Source: Roseiarcus sp963794655
GTDB lineage: Bacteria; Pseudomonadota; Alphaproteobacteria; Rhizobiales; Beijerinckiaceae
NCBI GenBank assembly: GCA_963794655.1
Contig: CAWCEV010000008.1
Coordinates: forward strand, 124,001-188,000
Reading direction: 5' to 3'
Length of the DNA stretch: 64,000 nucleotides
Part shown: piece by piece, positions 52,473-61,901 of the stretch
Position numbering within the stretch: position 1 is the first letter of the stretch
How the letters are laid out: every line of letters begins with the position of its first letter
The notes under the pieces: generated by a model
The model's input: only the letters and a program-made list of their open reading frames with translations
The model's database searches: none
Told to the model about the DNA's origin: nothing
Program-made: the position numbers and the translations under genes

Positions 52473-55119
52473 GAAGAAACAAAGCACCGCTGCTGTTGCT
52501 GAGAGCGCACTCTCGGGCGTCGTGGCCGCCAAAGGCCAAGGCCTGCGTTCCGTGGCGGTCGACCTCGTAGAGTGCGAGCGCGCGGTCCACGTGGTGACAA
52601 GTCGCCTCCAGATCACCGCGGTATAGACGCGACGACCACAGCGCATGGTGCGCCTGCATCTCGTGATCGACGTCGCCGTCCGCTTGGGCCTCCGACAGGA
52701 GCGCGTCGCCTGCCGCGACCGCTGAATCGAATTCAGCGCGCACGTTGTAGACGCGCCAAAGGTTCCAGCGCGCGCGAAACCGGCCCTCCCGGTCGCCAAG
52801 TTCCTGGGACAAGTGATCCGCGCGCTCGTGTGCTGCCTGAGCTTCGGGAGAGGCCGGGCCGAGTGTATTGGTGAGCGCGACGCCCAGGGCGCCAAGCAAC
52901 TCGAGCTCGAGGCGCTGTCGTTCGGGCGAGGACGGCATTCCCTGGAGCAAACTGATCGCGCGAGAGAGCGAGTTCACCGCCTCGCGCATCGCCGAGCGGC
53001 CGAGGGCCGCGCGACCGGCCCGCGCCCATGCATCCGCCGCACGCGCGTCGAACCCGGCTTCCGTCAGGTGATACGCGAGAAGCTCGGGTTGGGTTTCGAC
53101 GACACCCGGAAACCGCGCCTCGAACACCTGCGCGACACGAGCGTGCAGCTGCTGGCGGCTGGACTTGAGCAACGACTGATAAGCGACATCTTTGACAAGG
53201 GCGTGCTTGAAACTGTACGCCGCGTCGGGCGGGGCGCCGCGGCGAAACACGAGCTCTGAGGCGACCAGCTGGGCGAGCCCGCTCTCCAACTGCTCATGCG
53301 ACCGGTCAGAGACCGCGGCGAGCAGCTCGTGAGAGAACTCGCGGCCGATCACGGCGCCGATCTGGGCAAGCTCCTTGACCGGGGCCAGCCGGTCGAGCCG
53401 CGCCATCAGCGAATCGTGCAGGTTCGCGGGGATCGCAAGCGGCGGCAGCGGGCCCGTAAGCTCGTAGTGATCGCCAGCGTCGATCAGCAGGCCCGATTCG
53501 AGCATCGTCCTGGTCAGCTCCTCGAGGAATAAGGGCACGCCGTCGGTACGCTCGAGGATCTGATCCAGGATCTCGGCCGGCAGCGCCTTGCCACCGGTCA
53601 CGCGAAGCGCCATCGCAGCCCCCTGACGCCGGCCGAGGCGATTGAGCGGCAGCGTCGTCACGTGGGCCTGGCCCGACCACGGCGGGCTGAACTGCGGGCG
53701 GTGCGTGATGACAATGAGGACGGGGAGCGCGCGCGCTCGCTCGACCACCACGTCAAGCAGCTCCAGAGTCGAGGGATCAGCCCAGTGCAGGTCTTCATAC
53801 AGCTGAAGCACGGGCCGCTGGCGCGCAAGCCCGACCAGCTGCTCGATCAGGATCTCGAAGGTGCGCTGCTTCTGGCGATGCGGGCTGAAGTTGAGGGCGC
53901 GGTAGCGCTTATCACACGGGACCCCCAGCAACGCCCCCACCAGCGGCGCCGCCTCGTCGAGCTGCTCGACGCCCTGGGCGAGCAGCGCCTCCAGTTTGGC
54001 CAGTCGGTCCCGGGGTTCGTCATGGGAGGCGAAGCCCGCCGCCCGCTCGAGCTGTGCGACGACCGGATGGAGCGCGGTGTTGGTGTGGTATGACGAGCAA
54101 AGATGGCTGATTGCGATGTGCGGCTCGCCGGCCAGCTTCTCGCGCAGGGCGCGCAATAGCCGCGACTTGCCGATGCCCGCCTCGCCCGAGATCAGGACCA
54201 CCTGGCCGTCGCCGTCCTTGGCCCAGCTCCAGCGCTCCAGCAGCATGGCCAGCTCGTGCTCACGTCCGACCAGCGGCGTCACGCGCTGCCCATGGAGGGC
54301 CTCGAAGCGGCCATCGGCGGAGCCTTCGCCCTGGACCCGGAAGGCGGCGACAGGCTCTGGGAAGCCCTTGATCCGGGTCGGACCGAGGTCGGTCAGCTCG
54401 AACAGACTGCCGACCAGCCGCCGGGTCGCCTGGCTGATGACGACGCTGCCGGGCGCGGCCAGCGCTTGCAGCCGGGCGGCAAGGTTCGGCGTTTCGCCGA
54501 CCACAGCGCGCTCCTGCGCCTCGCCCTCGCCCGCTAGCTCGCCGACCACCACGAGGCCAGTCGCGATCCCGATCCGGGCCGCGAGCCGACGGCCGCCCGC
54601 CTCTAGCCGGCCGATGGTTTCGACGAGAGCGAGGCCCGCCCGCACCGCCCGCTCCGCGTCGTCCTCATGCGCCTGCGGCCAGCCAAAATACGCCAACACG
54701 CCGTCGCCCATGAACTTCGCGACGTGGCCCTCGAAGCGCAGGGTCTCGCCGGCCACGGCATTCTGGTAGACGCGAATGGCCGCGCCCATCTCCTCGGGAT
54801 CGAGCGCCGCCGACAACGCTGTCGAGTCCACAAGATCGACAAACATCACGGTCAACTGCCGCCGCTCAGCTGCGGAAGGACGCGCCTTGGGTGGGGCTTC
54901 GGCTGGCGCGTACAGTCCTGCCTGCCGCGCCCAAGTGGGCTTGGCCAGCGCGGCAATCGCCTCTAGGAGCTTGCGGCGATGCCCGACGATGGTGACGCCA
55001 ATGTCTTTGAGATCATCAGCAGTCAGCTTCGGCAGAATCTCGGCAGCAATCTCGTTCTCCCGAAACGCCTGCTCGTAGCGCTCCAGCCCCAGCTCTCGCA
55101 GCCACGCCAAGATATCCAC
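52473..55119 (-). pseudogene. SAM-cyclase-AAA-TPR regulator, 5' part (interrupted by IS630)
   Basis: Large multidomain protein: SAM domain (residues 1-60, ILAWLRELGLERYEQAFREN); class III cyclase domain (~85-260, MFVDLVDSTALSAAL, FMGDGVLAYFG, AARIGIATGLVVVGELAGEG); AAA ATPase (~285-560, Walker A ISGEAGIGKSRLLRAL, YEDLHWADPSTLELLD as Walker B); then helical repeats. Starts at GTG 55119. Joining at TA restores about 1122 codons. The family is common in soil alphaproteobacteria. The insertion probably truncates the helical sensor part but leaves cyclase and ATPase domains. Confidence 0.88.
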
Positions 55120-55488
55120 GGCGTCCCCAGTAAGGCAATCAAATCAGCCACGCCGAGGCTATCAGAGCGACGATCCACACGCCACCAATCCGGCCGCGGC
55201 CAAGTCGCCTCAACCAGCGCCTTACGTCGAAACGGCCCTGGTTGATTGAGCTTGACCCTAGACTCCCCCGAACGCTTCCCCGTTCCTATCCGCCAGTGCT
55301 AAAGATCTGTTATTGCCAATCTAAGCTAGAGGAATTTCTACTTCGGGCGGCAAAGCTCACTTCGAGGCCTGACATGGAACGACGGCTTTTGCGGACTTCG
55401 GTCGTTCCCGAGGCGCCCCCGTAGGACGCTATCCGCTCAACTGCGATGTCCGAGACGCGCTCAGCAATGTCCGGTTAACGTCGATTTT
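55120..55488. other. Intergenic upstream of cyclase-AAA gene
   Basis: About 370 bp with no supported gene. It should hold the cyclase promoter; none is evident. Its right edge is the IS1182 inverted repeat. Confidence 0.3.
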
Positions 55489-57010
55489 GTTGAAGAACCC
55501 CCTGTTGTGGCGCGCCCGCGCTTTGGATTTGAGCGGTGTCAGCGAGGCAAATTCCTGCCTCTTCGCCTTATGTGGCGAGGATCGGCGCAGGGAGGGGGAT
55601 AAGCTTCGCTAGTTTTCGCAGATTTTGGGCGGTGGCGGCTAAGAGGAATTCGTCTTTGGCTCCGTTTGGACCGCGGAGGCGCAATCGACCTAGCCTGAGG
55701 ATGCGCTTCAGATGAGCGAAGAGCATCTCGACCTTCTTTCGTTCGCGACGTGAGACGGCGTAGGCCTCGGTCTTTGCGATCGCACGGGCCTTGTCGCGAG
55801 CGGCTTCATGAACAGAGCGCGCGATCTTGCGTGCAGACACGGTCGGGCAGCACTGGGACTTGAGCGTGCAGGCGTGGCAGTCCTGCTTGCGCGCGAAGTA
55901 GATCATCGTGCCGTCTTTGGTCACTCCGTCGCGTGGCTTGGGGAATGAGCGATGATATTTCTTCAGCTCTTTGCCAGCGGGACAGACATAGAGGTTGCCC
56001 TGTGGATCGAAGGCGAAGTCGCTGCGGGAGAAGGTTCCGTCCGTACGCTCGGACTTATCCATCAGTTTCACATGCGGCTCGATCCCGCGCTCGTCCACCA
56101 GCCACCCAATCATCTCGGCCGAGCCGTAACCCGCATCGGTGACCAGGCGCGACGGAGCGACTTCGAACTGTTCGGCCGTGCGGTCGAGCATCGTCTTGGC
56201 CGCGCCGACTTCGGCCTGGCGAACGGTCGTCGTCGCCTCGACGTCCATGATCACTGCATGCTTCAGATCGATGAGGTAGTTATCAGAGTAGGCATAACCG
56301 GCGACAGAGTTGGCCGAAGCGGTGTAGCGGGCGGCCGGATCGGTTGGGGAGATCACCTTCGGCTCGACGGGCGTCGCCCCGCTAAAGGCCGCATCATCAA
56401 GGACCGACAGATATTCTGCGACTGCGCGGCTCGAAGTCGGAACTAAATCTTCGACCTTGGCGACACCTCGCCGTCGATGCGCGTCCGCCACGATAATGCT
56501 GGCATCGACCGCGAAGGCTTCGCCTCCCACAATCCCTTCCGTCATGCAGCGCCCCACCACGGTCTCGAACAGCTTGCGCAAGAGATCGCTCTTGCGGAAG
56601 CGGCCGTGGCGGTTCTTGGAGAACGTGGAATGATCGGGGACGTCGCCATCGAGCCCTAATCGACAAAACCAGCGATACGCCAGATTGAGATGGACCTCCT
56701 CGCACAGCCGACGCTCCGAACGAATGCCTAAGCCGTAACCGACGATGAGCATGCGGATCATCAGCTCGGGATCAATCGAGGGCCGCCCAACATCGCTATA
56801 GTAGGGACCCAGGTGTGCGCGAACCTCGGACAAGTCGACGAACCGGTCGATCTTTCGCAGCAGATGATCGTCGGGCACATGCCGCTCAAGACTGAAGCCG
56901 TAGAACAGCGCCTCATGCATCACCCGCCGCTCGCCCATCATCGACGAATCTCCCGCGCGCAGAAGAAGAGAATCAGCGACCGGCGCCCCAATCAAGCGGA
57001 GTTTTTCAAC
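55489..57010 (-). mobile_element. IS1182-family insertion sequence, copy 1
   Basis: About 1522 bp with imperfect ends (GTTGAAGAACCCCC left; GTTGAAAAACTCCGC as right complement). The left sequence shared with copy 2 extends eight bases further (TCGATTTT), so the exact end is uncertain; no target duplication is clear. One base shorter than copy 2 in the leader (near 56942). Confidence 0.82.
55568..56941 (-). CDS. IS1182 family transposase, copy 1
   Basis: A 457-residue DDE transposase with an N-terminal DUF772 domain (VDLSEVRAHLGPYYSDVGRP, MIRMLIVGYGLGIRSERRLC). Catalytic residues: Asp in FAVDASIIVADA, Asp in LVTDAGYGSAEM and Glu in KKVEMLFAHLKRIL. A Cys cluster (CHACTLKSQCC) is typical of the family. 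ATG 56941 (MMGERRVM) chosen; codons upstream to 57040 depend on the one-base deletion. Differs from copy 2 by a few residues. Confidence 0.9.
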   Translation of the reverse strand: MMGERRVMHEALFYGFSLERHVPDDHLLRKIDRFVDLSEVRAHLGPYYSDVGRPSIDPELMIRMLIVGYGLGIRSERRLCEEVHLNLAYRWFCRLGLDGDVPDHSTFSKNRHGRFRKSDLLRKLFETVVGRCMTEGIVGGEAFAVDASIIVADAHRRRGVAKVEDLVPTSSRAVAEYLSVLDDAAFSGATPVEPKVISPTDPAARYTASANSVAGYAYSDNYLIDLKHAVIMDVEATTTVRQAEVGAAKTMLDRTAEQFEVAPSRLVTDAGYGSAEMIGWLVDERGIEPHVKLMDKSERTDGTFSRSDFAFDPQGNLYVCPAGKELKKYHRSFPKPRDGVTKDGTMIYFARKQDCHACTLKSQCCPTVSARKIARSVHEAARDKARAIAKTEAYAVSRRERKKVEMLFAHLKRILRLGRLRLRGPNGAKDEFLLAATAQNLRKLAKLIPLPAPILAT

Positions 57011-57029
57011 ATCGGGTAATGGGCGGGAG

Positions 57030-57072
57030 CTCTTCCACACAGGCCGATAGAATCGGCGACGATTCGGAAGAG
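57030..57072 (+). ncRNA. Candidate structured RNA at IS110-family left end
   Basis: CTCTTCC (57030-57036) pairs with GGAAGAG (57066-57072), and inside it GCCGAT-AGA-ATCGGC (57043-57057) makes a perfect 6-bp stem. IS110 elements encode guide RNAs in their non-coding ends; this structure could be part of one, or act on translation, as it lies 11 bases before the ATG. The left end is short for a full guide. Confidence 0.35.
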
Positions 57073-57083
57073 GAGACCGTTCA

Positions 57084-58097
57084 ATGGACTATTTTGCTGG
57101 CCTCGACATCTCGATGGACGAAACTCATGTCTGCGTTCTCGACCGCGAAGGCGAGGTGGTTCACGAAAGCAAGTCTGCGTCGACGGCGGAGGCGATCGCC
57201 GGCGAATTGGCGAAAGCGCCAAGCTGTCGTCGGATCGTATTTGAGACCGGACGCATGGCGCCGATCCTGTTCCATGGGTTGAGCGAACTCGGCCTTCCCG
57301 TGGTCTGCGTCGAAAGCCGGCAGGCCTATCAGGCGCTCAAGTCGCTGGCGACCCACAAGACCGATCGCAACGACGCGCGAGGGCTGGCGCATCTGGCCCG
57401 CACAGGCTTCTTCAAGCCCGTGCATGTGAAGTCGCTTCCCGCGCACGCCGTCCGCTCGTTGATCAGCGCGCGCAAGAAGCTGGTCGGCCAGCGAGTGACC
57501 TTGGAAAATCAGATCCGTGGTCTCGCGGTCGTGTTCGGGGTCCGACTGCCCCGCGCGCTCACCGTCGCCTTCATCGACAAGGCAATTAAAGCAAGCGAGG
57601 GGATCGCCGGTCTGTCTGCCGCCATGAGAGGCCTGATTGCGGCGCGGACTGCGGTAATGACGGCGGTCGCCGCGATCGACGCCGACATAAGGCGCATGAC
57701 AAGGGCCTCGGCGGCCTGCAGCCAGCTCATGACAATCCCAGGCGTAGGTCAACTGACCGCGCTCGCCTTTGCCGCCGCAATCGACGATCCGTCACGCATC
57801 CGCCGATCGCGCGACATCGGCGCCTATCTGGGCCTGGTTCCAAGACGCTATCAGTCCGGGGAGGTCGACTATGTCGGCGGAATCTCGAAATGCGGCGACG
57901 GGCGGGTGCGAACGCTCCTGTACGAGTCCGCCAATGTAATGCTGACCCGCTATAAGGGCCAGCTCAAACTCAAGGACTTGGCCTTCTCAATCGCGAAGCG
58001 GTCGACGATGCGAAAGGCCCGTGTCGCTCTGGCGCGTCGCCTCGCAATCATCATGCATGCGATGTTGCGGAACGAAACCGAGTTCGTGCCAGCTTAA
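57084..58097 (+). CDS. IS110 family transposase (RNA-guided DEDD recombinase type)
   Basis: A 337-residue protein. The N-terminal RuvC-like DEDD domain starts FAGLDISMDETHVCVLDREG, with Glu in RIVFETGRMAP and DD-type residues in HKTDRNDARGLAHLARTGFF. The C-terminal Transposase_20 domain has MTIPGVGQLTALAFAAAIDD and a catalytic-Ser region near YQSGEVDYVGGISKCGDGRV. IS110 recombinases are guided by a non-coding RNA from the element's ends. ATG at 57084 follows GAGGAG. Complete and likely active. Confidence 0.93.
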   Translation: MDYFAGLDISMDETHVCVLDREGEVVHESKSASTAEAIAGELAKAPSCRRIVFETGRMAPILFHGLSELGLPVVCVESRQAYQALKSLATHKTDRNDARGLAHLARTGFFKPVHVKSLPAHAVRSLISARKKLVGQRVTLENQIRGLAVVFGVRLPRALTVAFIDKAIKASEGIAGLSAAMRGLIAARTAVMTAVAAIDADIRRMTRASAACSQLMTIPGVGQLTALAFAAAIDDPSRIRRSRDIGAYLGLVPRRYQSGEVDYVGGISKCGDGRVRTLLYESANVMLTRYKGQLKLKDLAFSIAKRSTMRKARVALARRLAIIMHAMLRNETEFVPA

Positions 58098-58140
58098 GCC
58101 ATCAACCCACCAGACAGGAGACCGCATCGAGCTCCCGCAA

Positions 58141-58486
58141 GGAGCGACGCCCGAGGGAGGGAGCAGACGACGGCGCGTATTGCGTTGCATGCGGTCAATC
58201 GCTGGCCGACTGCGTTTTCAACCTAGCCGCCCTGCACCCAGCTTACCCCATCAAGTGCCGAACGAGCACGCAGAGAACGCAGGCACCCGAAAGCGTCGAC
58301 ACCCGGAGGAGGGTCCCGCCCTTGACCCATTAGAGAACGCAATTCGTCGAATTCGAGACGTCGCCTCAAACGTCTCAAATGCGCAAATACCGGTCATTTC
58401 GCCACGGCTTGGCGGACGGGCAAATCGACCCGAAAAGAGGCGGCGCTGGAAGCCGCCAATAATGGGAGCCGAATTTGGCAGCGGCG
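58141..58486. other. Non-coding stretch between IS110 and transporter remnant
   Basis: About 345 bp; no supported gene. Open frames here have no family signal. Confidence 0.3.
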
Positions 58487-58707
58487 TCAGTTTGAGTTGG
58501 GGTTTGTCGGCGCCACCGGCGAGATCGACAACGTCAGCCATACGTTCCAGCCAGAGGTGCGGCTGCGGGAGTCAAATCGCCGTCCGCTTTGTGGTTCAGA
58601 TAACCCTGCGTGCCGGCGACCGGGAGGAGGTAGCCGACCTGCGGCCCCATCACACGGGACTGGAACGACGCGCCCGCGATGCGGATTGGCCAGAAGGCGG
58701 CTGGCTA
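58487..58707 (-). pseudogene. MetA/SphA-type outer-membrane transporter remnant
   Basis: C-terminal fragment: GASFQSRVMGPQVGYLLPVA then GTQGYLNHKA, and, in the next frame, FDSRSRTSGWNVWLTLSISP before the stop at 58487. These match the last strands of the phenol-degradation (MetA-pathway) outer-membrane family. One frameshift near 58590. The N-terminal part is missing. Confidence 0.55.
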
Positions 58708-58876
58708 TCTCGGCTCATACACGTGGCTGCGCGCGATCAGCCGACGCAGCGGAGGGTGGCTGGCACGAAGAATCGCCGACAGCGGCGGCGTTGCGGCGAC
58801 GTTCGGAAAGGCGGCATGAGGATGTCGGCGAACGAGACGCGAAGCCCATTCGCGGACGCCTGTAGTTAAAAACCCT
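58708..58876. other. Short intergenic interval
   Basis: No supported gene; the minus-strand frame here is a shadow. Confidence 0.3.
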
Positions 58877-59107
58877 TCAGCGGCAAACTCGAACACCGGC
58901 CCGCCAGAAGCAGCGTGCGCCATAGGCAGGGCGAACGACGGCTGCGCCTCGATAGCCGTAGCCATATCCACGATGAACGCCGACTGCGCCACGCGGACCG
59001 ACGCATCCCGCCCTATATGGACCGGCCGCGCACGCAGCGGCGCTGGCTTCGGAGACCTGGAGGCCGAGTAAACCAAGAACCAACAGACCGGAAGCAATTG
59101 TCTTCAT
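58877..59107 (-). CDS. Small secreted Gly/Arg-rich protein
   Basis: A 76-residue exported protein: signal peptide (MKTIASGLLVLGLLGLQVSE, cleavage near ASA) then a Cys-containing, Gly/Tyr/Arg-rich mature part (CAAGPYRAGCVGPRGAVGVH, YGYGYRGAAVV) ending CFWRAGVRVCR. This type is very common in Hyphomicrobiales and has no known function. Start at the third ATG of MVMMKT; 59116 is also possible. Confidence 0.75.
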   Translation of the reverse strand: MKTIASGLLVLGLLGLQVSEASAAACAAGPYRAGCVGPRGAVGVHRGYGYGYRGAAVVRPAYGARCFWRAGVRVCR

Positions 59108-59409
59108 CATCACCACGTTTCCTTCGATTGTCCTCCACGGACGAGGGCCGTAGCGACTGTTCGCGCAATAGGCCGTTCTTTGTGAAGCCCTGATGAACGA
59201 AATGGGGCCTGGTTCGCCGCAATTCTCCGTTCTGCTTGACAGCCCCCGCTAGGGCGGGGGGCGATCCGAAGCATGGTGCGCGGCGTGACTCCTGGCGAGG
59301 CCGCCGAATGAAGGTCTCAGTCGGGCTAACATGCTATAGGCCGACGCTTGGCGCTCCCAACTACGGCGTCAACGCTCGCGATCTGCAGCGGCCGTTTTAC
59401 TTCGATTTT
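59108..59409. other. Intergenic with GC-rich hairpin
   Basis: About 300 bp upstream of IS1182 copy 2. CCCCCGC-TAGG-GCGGGGG (59243-59260) is a perfect hairpin but no T-tract follows in either direction. It could be a terminator of another type or a repeat. Confidence 0.35.
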
Positions 59410-60932
59410 GTTGAAGAACCCCCTGTTGTGGCGCGCCCGCGCTTTGGATTTGAGCGGTGTCAGCGAGGCAAATTCCTGCCTCTTCGCCTTATGTGGCGAG
59501 GATCGGCGCAGGGAGGGGGATAAGCTTCGCTAGTTTTCGCAGATTTTGGGCGGTGGCGGCTAAGAGGAATTCGTCTTTGGCTCCGTTTGGACCGCGGAGG
59601 CGCAATCGACCTAGCCTGAGGATGCGCTTCAGATGAGCGAAGAGCATCTCGACCTTCTTTCGTTCGCGACGTGAGACGGCGTAGGCCTCGGTCTTTGCGA
59701 TCGCACGGGCCTTGTCGCGAGCGGCTTCATGAACAGAGCGCGCGATCTTGCGTGCAGACACGGTCGGGCAGCACTGGGACTTGAGCGTGCAGGCGTGGCA
59801 GTCCTGCTTGCGCGCGAAGTAGATCATCGTGCCGTCTTTGGTCACTCCGTCGCGTGGCTTGGGGAATGAGCGATGATATTTCTTCAGCTCTTTGCCAGCG
59901 GGACAGACATAGAGGTTGCCCTGTGGATCGAAGGCGAAGTCGCTGCGGGAGAAGGTTCCGTCCGTGCGCTCGGACTTATCCATCAGTTTCACATGCGGCT
60001 CGATCCCGCGCTCGTCCACCAGCCACCCAATCATCTCGGCCGAGCCGTAACCCGCATCGTCGACCAGGCGCGACGGAGCGACTTCGAACTGTTCGGCCGT
60101 GCGGTCGAGCATCGTCTTGGCCGCGCCGACTTCGGCCTGGCGAACGGTCGTCGTCGCCTCGACGTCCATGATCACTGCATGCTTCAGATCGATGAGGTAG
60201 TTGTCAGAGTAGGCATAACCGGCGACAGAGTTGGCCGAAGCGGTGTAGCGGGCGGCCGGATCGGTTGGGGAGATCACCTTCGGCTCGACGGGCGTCGCCC
60301 CGCTAAAGGCCGCATCATCAAGGACCGACAGATATTCTGCGACTGCGCGGCTCGAAGTCGGAACTAAATCTTCGACCTTGGCGACACCTCGCCGTCGATG
60401 CGCGTCCGCCACGATAATGCTGGCATCGACCGCGAAGGCTTCGCCTCCCACAATCCCTTCCGTCATGCAGCGCCCTACCACGGTCTCGAACAGCTTGCGC
60501 AAGAGATCGCTCTCGCGGAAGCGGCCGTGGCGGTTCTTGGAGAACGTGGAATGATCGGGGACGTCGCCATCGAGCCCTAATCGACAAAACCAGCGATACG
60601 CCAGATTGAGATGGACCTCCTCGCACAGCCGACGCTCCGAACGAATGCCTAAGCCGTAACCGACGATGAGCATGCGGATCATCAGCTCGGGATCAATCGA
60701 GGGCCGCCCAACATCGCTATAGTAGGGACCCAGGTGTGCGCGAACCTCGGACAAGTCGACGAACCGGTCGATCTTTCGCAGCAGATGATCGTCGGGCACA
60801 TGCCGCTCAAGACTGAAGCCGTAGAACAGCGCCTCCTGCATCACCCGCCGCTCGCCCATCATCGACCGAATCTCCCGCGCGCAGAAGAAGAGAATCAGCG
60901 ACCGGCGCCCCAATCAAGCGGAGTTTTTCAAC
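59410..60932 (-). mobile_element. IS1182-family insertion sequence, copy 2
   Basis: About 1523 bp, same orientation as copy 1 and differing by one leader base and a few substitutions. The two bracket 57011-59409, giving a composite-transposon-like arrangement. No clear target duplication. Confidence 0.82.
59489..60862 (-). CDS. IS1182 family transposase, copy 2
   Basis: A 457-residue transposase. Same domain set as copy 1; differences include MQEALF for MHEALF, RFRESDLL for RFRKSDLL and LVDDAGYG for LVTDAGYG. The last sits in the catalytic-Asp motif, with the Asp kept. Intact. ATG 60862. Confidence 0.9.
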   Translation of the reverse strand: MMGERRVMQEALFYGFSLERHVPDDHLLRKIDRFVDLSEVRAHLGPYYSDVGRPSIDPELMIRMLIVGYGLGIRSERRLCEEVHLNLAYRWFCRLGLDGDVPDHSTFSKNRHGRFRESDLLRKLFETVVGRCMTEGIVGGEAFAVDASIIVADAHRRRGVAKVEDLVPTSSRAVAEYLSVLDDAAFSGATPVEPKVISPTDPAARYTASANSVAGYAYSDNYLIDLKHAVIMDVEATTTVRQAEVGAAKTMLDRTAEQFEVAPSRLVDDAGYGSAEMIGWLVDERGIEPHVKLMDKSERTDGTFSRSDFAFDPQGNLYVCPAGKELKKYHRSFPKPRDGVTKDGTMIYFARKQDCHACTLKSQCCPTVSARKIARSVHEAARDKARAIAKTEAYAVSRRERKKVEMLFAHLKRILRLGRLRLRGPNGAKDEFLLAATAQNLRKLAKLIPLPAPILAT

Positions 60933-61014
60933 GCGATTCTTCGAAAGCAGCCACGCTGATTGTCTATTCGGGCCGACCCGATTAGGCTGGGTCGCCAACA
61001 GTTAGAGGCGTTGT

Positions 61015-61527
61015 ATGGGACGCACTCTCCTTAGGATGCTTGCTGCCGCGACCGCCGCAGCCGCCCTCTCCGCTTCCGGTTTCACCATTACCGCCGCGGC
61101 ACAGAGCGATCAGCAGCCCACGCACGCCGAGCTGGTGCAGCGTTGGGCGGAGGCGGCTCTCGACGCCCAACTCAAGGGCATGAAGACCAGTCTTCGGCTG
61201 ACCGCTGACCAGGAAAAGGATTGGGGGCCGTTTGAATCCGCAGTCAAGGACAGCGCCAAGGCGCGCGTGGTCGCCCTGCAAAAGGAGCAAGGCAACACGT
61301 TGTCGCCGATGGATCGCCTGAATGCGAAGGCGGAGCGCCTGACGCAGGGCACAGCAAATCTCGAGACGATCGTCGCGACGGCCAAACCCTTGTACGCAAG
61401 CCTCGATGAGACCCAGAAGCACACGTTCATCACGCTTGGCCGAATGCTGGTGCCTGAGCGCGGGCGCTTCGTGAAGGAGATAAGGCGCCTGGGGATCGGC
61501 GAGGCCGATCAGCACAGCGTGGAATAG
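61015..61527 (+). CDS. Spy/CpxP-like (LTxxQ) periplasmic protein
   Basis: A 170-residue periplasmic protein. Signal peptide (MGRTLLRMLAAATAAAALSA, cleavage near AAAQ) followed by an all-helical domain with the LTADQEKDW motif, the LTxxQ signature of the Spy/CpxP superfamily, and a Lys/Glu-rich tail. Known members are ATP-independent chaperones or stress sensors for metals and envelope damage. Starts 82 bp after IS1182 copy 2. Confidence 0.82.
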   Translation: MGRTLLRMLAAATAAAALSASGFTITAAAQSDQQPTHAELVQRWAEAALDAQLKGMKTSLRLTADQEKDWGPFESAVKDSAKARVVALQKEQGNTLSPMDRLNAKAERLTQGTANLETIVATAKPLYASLDETQKHTFITLGRMLVPERGRFVKEIRRLGIGEADQHSVE

Positions 61528-61901
61528 CTTTTTTGCAACGTCTGGAGGTCCACGGTCTGCTACAGGGGCTTCGGGGAAGTAGAGGTCATCGCCGGCGGCT
61601 TGCCGAGCGGATCAGATCGCCCCCGATTGGCGGTACAGGCATCTTGAATGAGGGAGCGATTGGCGATGCTGTAGGAGGTCGATCCGGGATCAAGTCCAAT
61701 GCGACGGCAGAACCATAACCGACAAAACTCGTAGCCTTACGCGTCCCAGGTCACCGATTAGGATCCTTCGGACCCGGGTTCCTTAGACGGACGGTTGCTG
61801 TCCGCTTCCATGATTGAAGAGAAATCCTCTTTGTGTCATTCTTAATGTATTCTTTTCCTGATGATACAGCGGCTGCAAGCAATTCGTTTAGGGAGGAAAT
61901 A
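61528..61901. other. Intergenic upstream of binding protein gene
   Basis: About 375 bp. No gene or hairpin seen; it should hold the promoter of the binding protein gene. Confidence 0.3.

Larger units (their letters stand above)
57021..58140 (+). mobile_element. IS110-family (IS1111-like) insertion sequence
   Basis: Contains a DEDD transposase gene plus short ends carrying a 10-bp subterminal inverted repeat: GCGGGAGCTC at 57023-57032 and GAGCTCCCGC at 58129-58138. The IS1111 subgroup has such repeats. Exact ends cannot be set without an empty site. A nested hairpin lies at 57030-57072. It abuts IS1182 copy 1. Confidence 0.7.

Noticed and set aside
59243..59260. Rho-independent terminator
   Set aside because: Strong GC hairpin but no T-tract on either strand; left as a hairpin only.
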